Translations under genes and position numbers: made by a program
Shown here: positions 63,017 through 64,000 of the stretch, in pieces
How positions within the stretch are numbered: the stretch's first letter is position 1
How the letters are laid out: every line of letters starts with the position of its first letter
Origin: Cryptomeria japonica
Lineage: Eukaryota > Streptophyta > Pinopsida > Cupressales > Cupressaceae
DNA: 64,000 bases
Assembly: GCF_030272615.1 (NCBI RefSeq)
Contig: NC_081409.1
Coordinates: 203,361,949-203,425,948 of the forward strand
Direction of reading: 5' to 3'
The notes under the pieces: generated by a model
What the model was told of the DNA's origin: nothing
The model's database searches: none
What the model saw: the letters and a program-made list of their open reading frames with translations, nothing else

Positions 63017-63023
63017 TTTTATA
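63017..63023 (-). promoter_or_regulatory. TATA box of the antisense PMD gene
   Basis: The minus strand reads ACCTATAAAAGGGAAAA, a near-ideal plant TATA box, 76 bp before the ATG at 62941. This predicts a 5' UTR of about 45 bp. It lies only 330 bp inside the 3' LTR boundary and points into the element. Confidence 0.75.
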
Positions 63024-63338
63024 GGTTAAATCGAAATTAGGGTTCCATGGAGGAATGTGAAAATTGCTCGTGGTGTCTCATACAACCCTATCAAACATCA
63101 TTATCAAGAGATGAATCAATTTATCACATTCAACATAGACAAAAATTTAAAATGCAATCAAATTTTTCAAAACACATCAAATTTTCAAAAAAATTGATTC
63201 ATCTCCCGAGGGGGCATTATCAGCATCATTTATCAAATTTGGGGCACGACATAAACATCTTGACATAAAAACTGATCATAACCAAATCATGATAATACAT
63301 CATTTTCTTTGAATCAACATGTGCACACACGTCACTTC

Positions 63339-63352
63339 AAAGAGGGGCAAAA
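63339..63352 (+). other. Polypurine tract of the giant gypsy element
   Basis: AAAGAGGGGCAAAA directly abuts the 3' LTR start TGTAGACATA at 63353, the expected plus-strand primer site; one C interrupts the purines. Confidence 0.85.
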
Positions 63353-64000
63353 TGTAGACATATAAAAATGACCATATTCTTAAATGAATATTTCATGTTC
63401 ATTCCTCTATTTTAGTTAAATCTAATTTAACTAAATCACCCACATTCCTCTATTTAATTAAGTAAATTATTCAATTTATTTAGTTAAATTCACTTAAGCC
63501 CTTTACATCATTTAATTGAATAAATCATTTTATTTAATTAAATCTCTTCTTCTTACCTTTTAATTAAATTTACATTTAATTAATAGTCTACCCCAAATTG
63601 AATAAATCTAATTTATTCAATTTCCCAAATTGCAACCAAATTGAAATAAAGTAATTTATTTTAATTAATTCTATTTTCCCTCACCCACTTGCATTTTCCT
63701 ACATCTCCCACTTGCATCCTAAACCCTATTCCTAATTTCTTCTAGAATCCATCTAATCCTAATCAATTAACCCCAAACCCATCCATTATCCCTTTTCCCT
63801 AAAATTGAGAAGGTCACTTCTCAAATTTGGAGTAAAGTCTTCAAAACGCATTAAAGCCTTTATCCATTCAACAAGCTAACTCAATGAATACCCCCAAATT
63901 TGGAAGGACTCTTACAAATTTGTCCCCAAAGTCTTCAAACCATTAATGGTTAACTAACCCTTAGTGGCATGGTTAGAGACTTTTTGACTAACTTAACCTC
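63353..64000 (+). mobile_element. 3' LTR of the giant gypsy element, first 648 bp
   Basis: Colinear with 43333-43980 with no gap. Differences seen by eye: three within the first 45 bp, single changes in the AAAG.AATTT, TTTTC.CTCACC and CAAAA.GCATT words, three in GCTAACT...ATGAATA, and one at the window edge. The rest of the LTR and the right target duplication lie beyond 64000. Confidence 0.95.

Larger units (their letters stand above)
43333..64000 (+). mobile_element. Giant Tat-lineage Ty3/gypsy LTR retrotransposon (runs off the window)
   Basis: At least 20.7 kb. It contains a 5' LTR (43333-44808), primer site, ~6-kb leader, gag-pol (50895-58520), a 4.8-kb 3' region with an antisense plant-mobile-domain gene, a polypurine tract and the first 648 bp of the 3' LTR. 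The second RNase H between the RT-linked RNase H and integrase, absence of a chromodomain, long untranslated regions and an antisense extra gene all fit the Tat lineage of plant Ty3/gypsy elements. Over the shared 648 bp, the two LTRs align without gaps and differ at about ten sites. The 5 bp left of the element are AGAAG (43328-43332); the partner duplication lies outside the window. It inserted into a copia LTR. Confidence 0.93.

Overview
The window is nuclear DNA from a land plant. Introns have GT/AG borders, TATA-type promoters are present, the recognisable host proteins are plant families (BURP, a 2-oxoglutarate dioxygenase of plant type, a TIR resistance-gene fragment), and the bulk is plant LTR retrotransposon and satellite DNA. 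The very low gene density, decayed repeats, telomere-like interstitial arrays and a retrotransposon more than 20 kb long would fit a large genome such as a gymnosperm. That assignment is an inference, not something the sequence proves.

Layout. 1-9.2 kb: AT-rich DNA with a decayed TIR-domain fragment (minus), a degenerate CCCTAA-rich array (3.7-5.6 kb) and a truncated 2-oxoglutarate dioxygenase (minus) between two identical 133-bp direct repeats. 9.2-15.4 kb: a 5'-truncated Ty1/copia element with its 3' LTR, then a minus-strand Tat-like LTR with part of its leader. 17.7-19.1 kb: the best host gene, a two-exon BURP-domain protein (minus), broken only by two mutually compensating one-base shifts. 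20.9-22.9 kb: simple CT repeats. 23.2-36.3 kb: relics of a DDE-type DNA transposase, split by a solo LTR with a perfect GAAAG target duplication. It is followed by an inverted-repeat structure whose arms enclose purine/pyrimidine tracts and a 5.5-kb satellite of alternating mutually complementary units. 36.4-40.1 kb: four further tandem-repeat families. 41.7-43.3 kb: a minus-strand copia fragment (gag start, primer site, LTR end), cut by the next insertion.

43.3 kb to the window end: one giant Ty3/gypsy element of Tat type. It has a 5' LTR (1476 bp), primer-binding site, a ~6-kb leader made of iterated GCGCAT and TCGC motifs, and gag-pol in the order gag, zinc knuckle, protease, G-patch, RT, RNase H, second RNase H, integrase. 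A long 3' region precedes the polypurine tract and the first 648 bp of the 3' LTR. The two LTR copies differ at about ten positions with no indel, so the insertion is young, yet gag-pol carries many stops and two frameshifts.

The most interesting object is inside the 3' region of that element. On the opposite strand lies a whole gene-like unit with its own TATA box, a 25-codon first exon, a consensus intron, and a 658-codon second exon. It encodes a plant-mobile-domain (PMD) protein with an acidic/Gly-rich linker and coiled coil. The second exon stays in a single frame for almost 2 kb and is broken only by stop codons of the kind cytosine deamination makes. The second most interesting object is the foldback-like palindromic satellite at 29.3-34.8 kb. 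Ordinary host genes are otherwise nearly absent.
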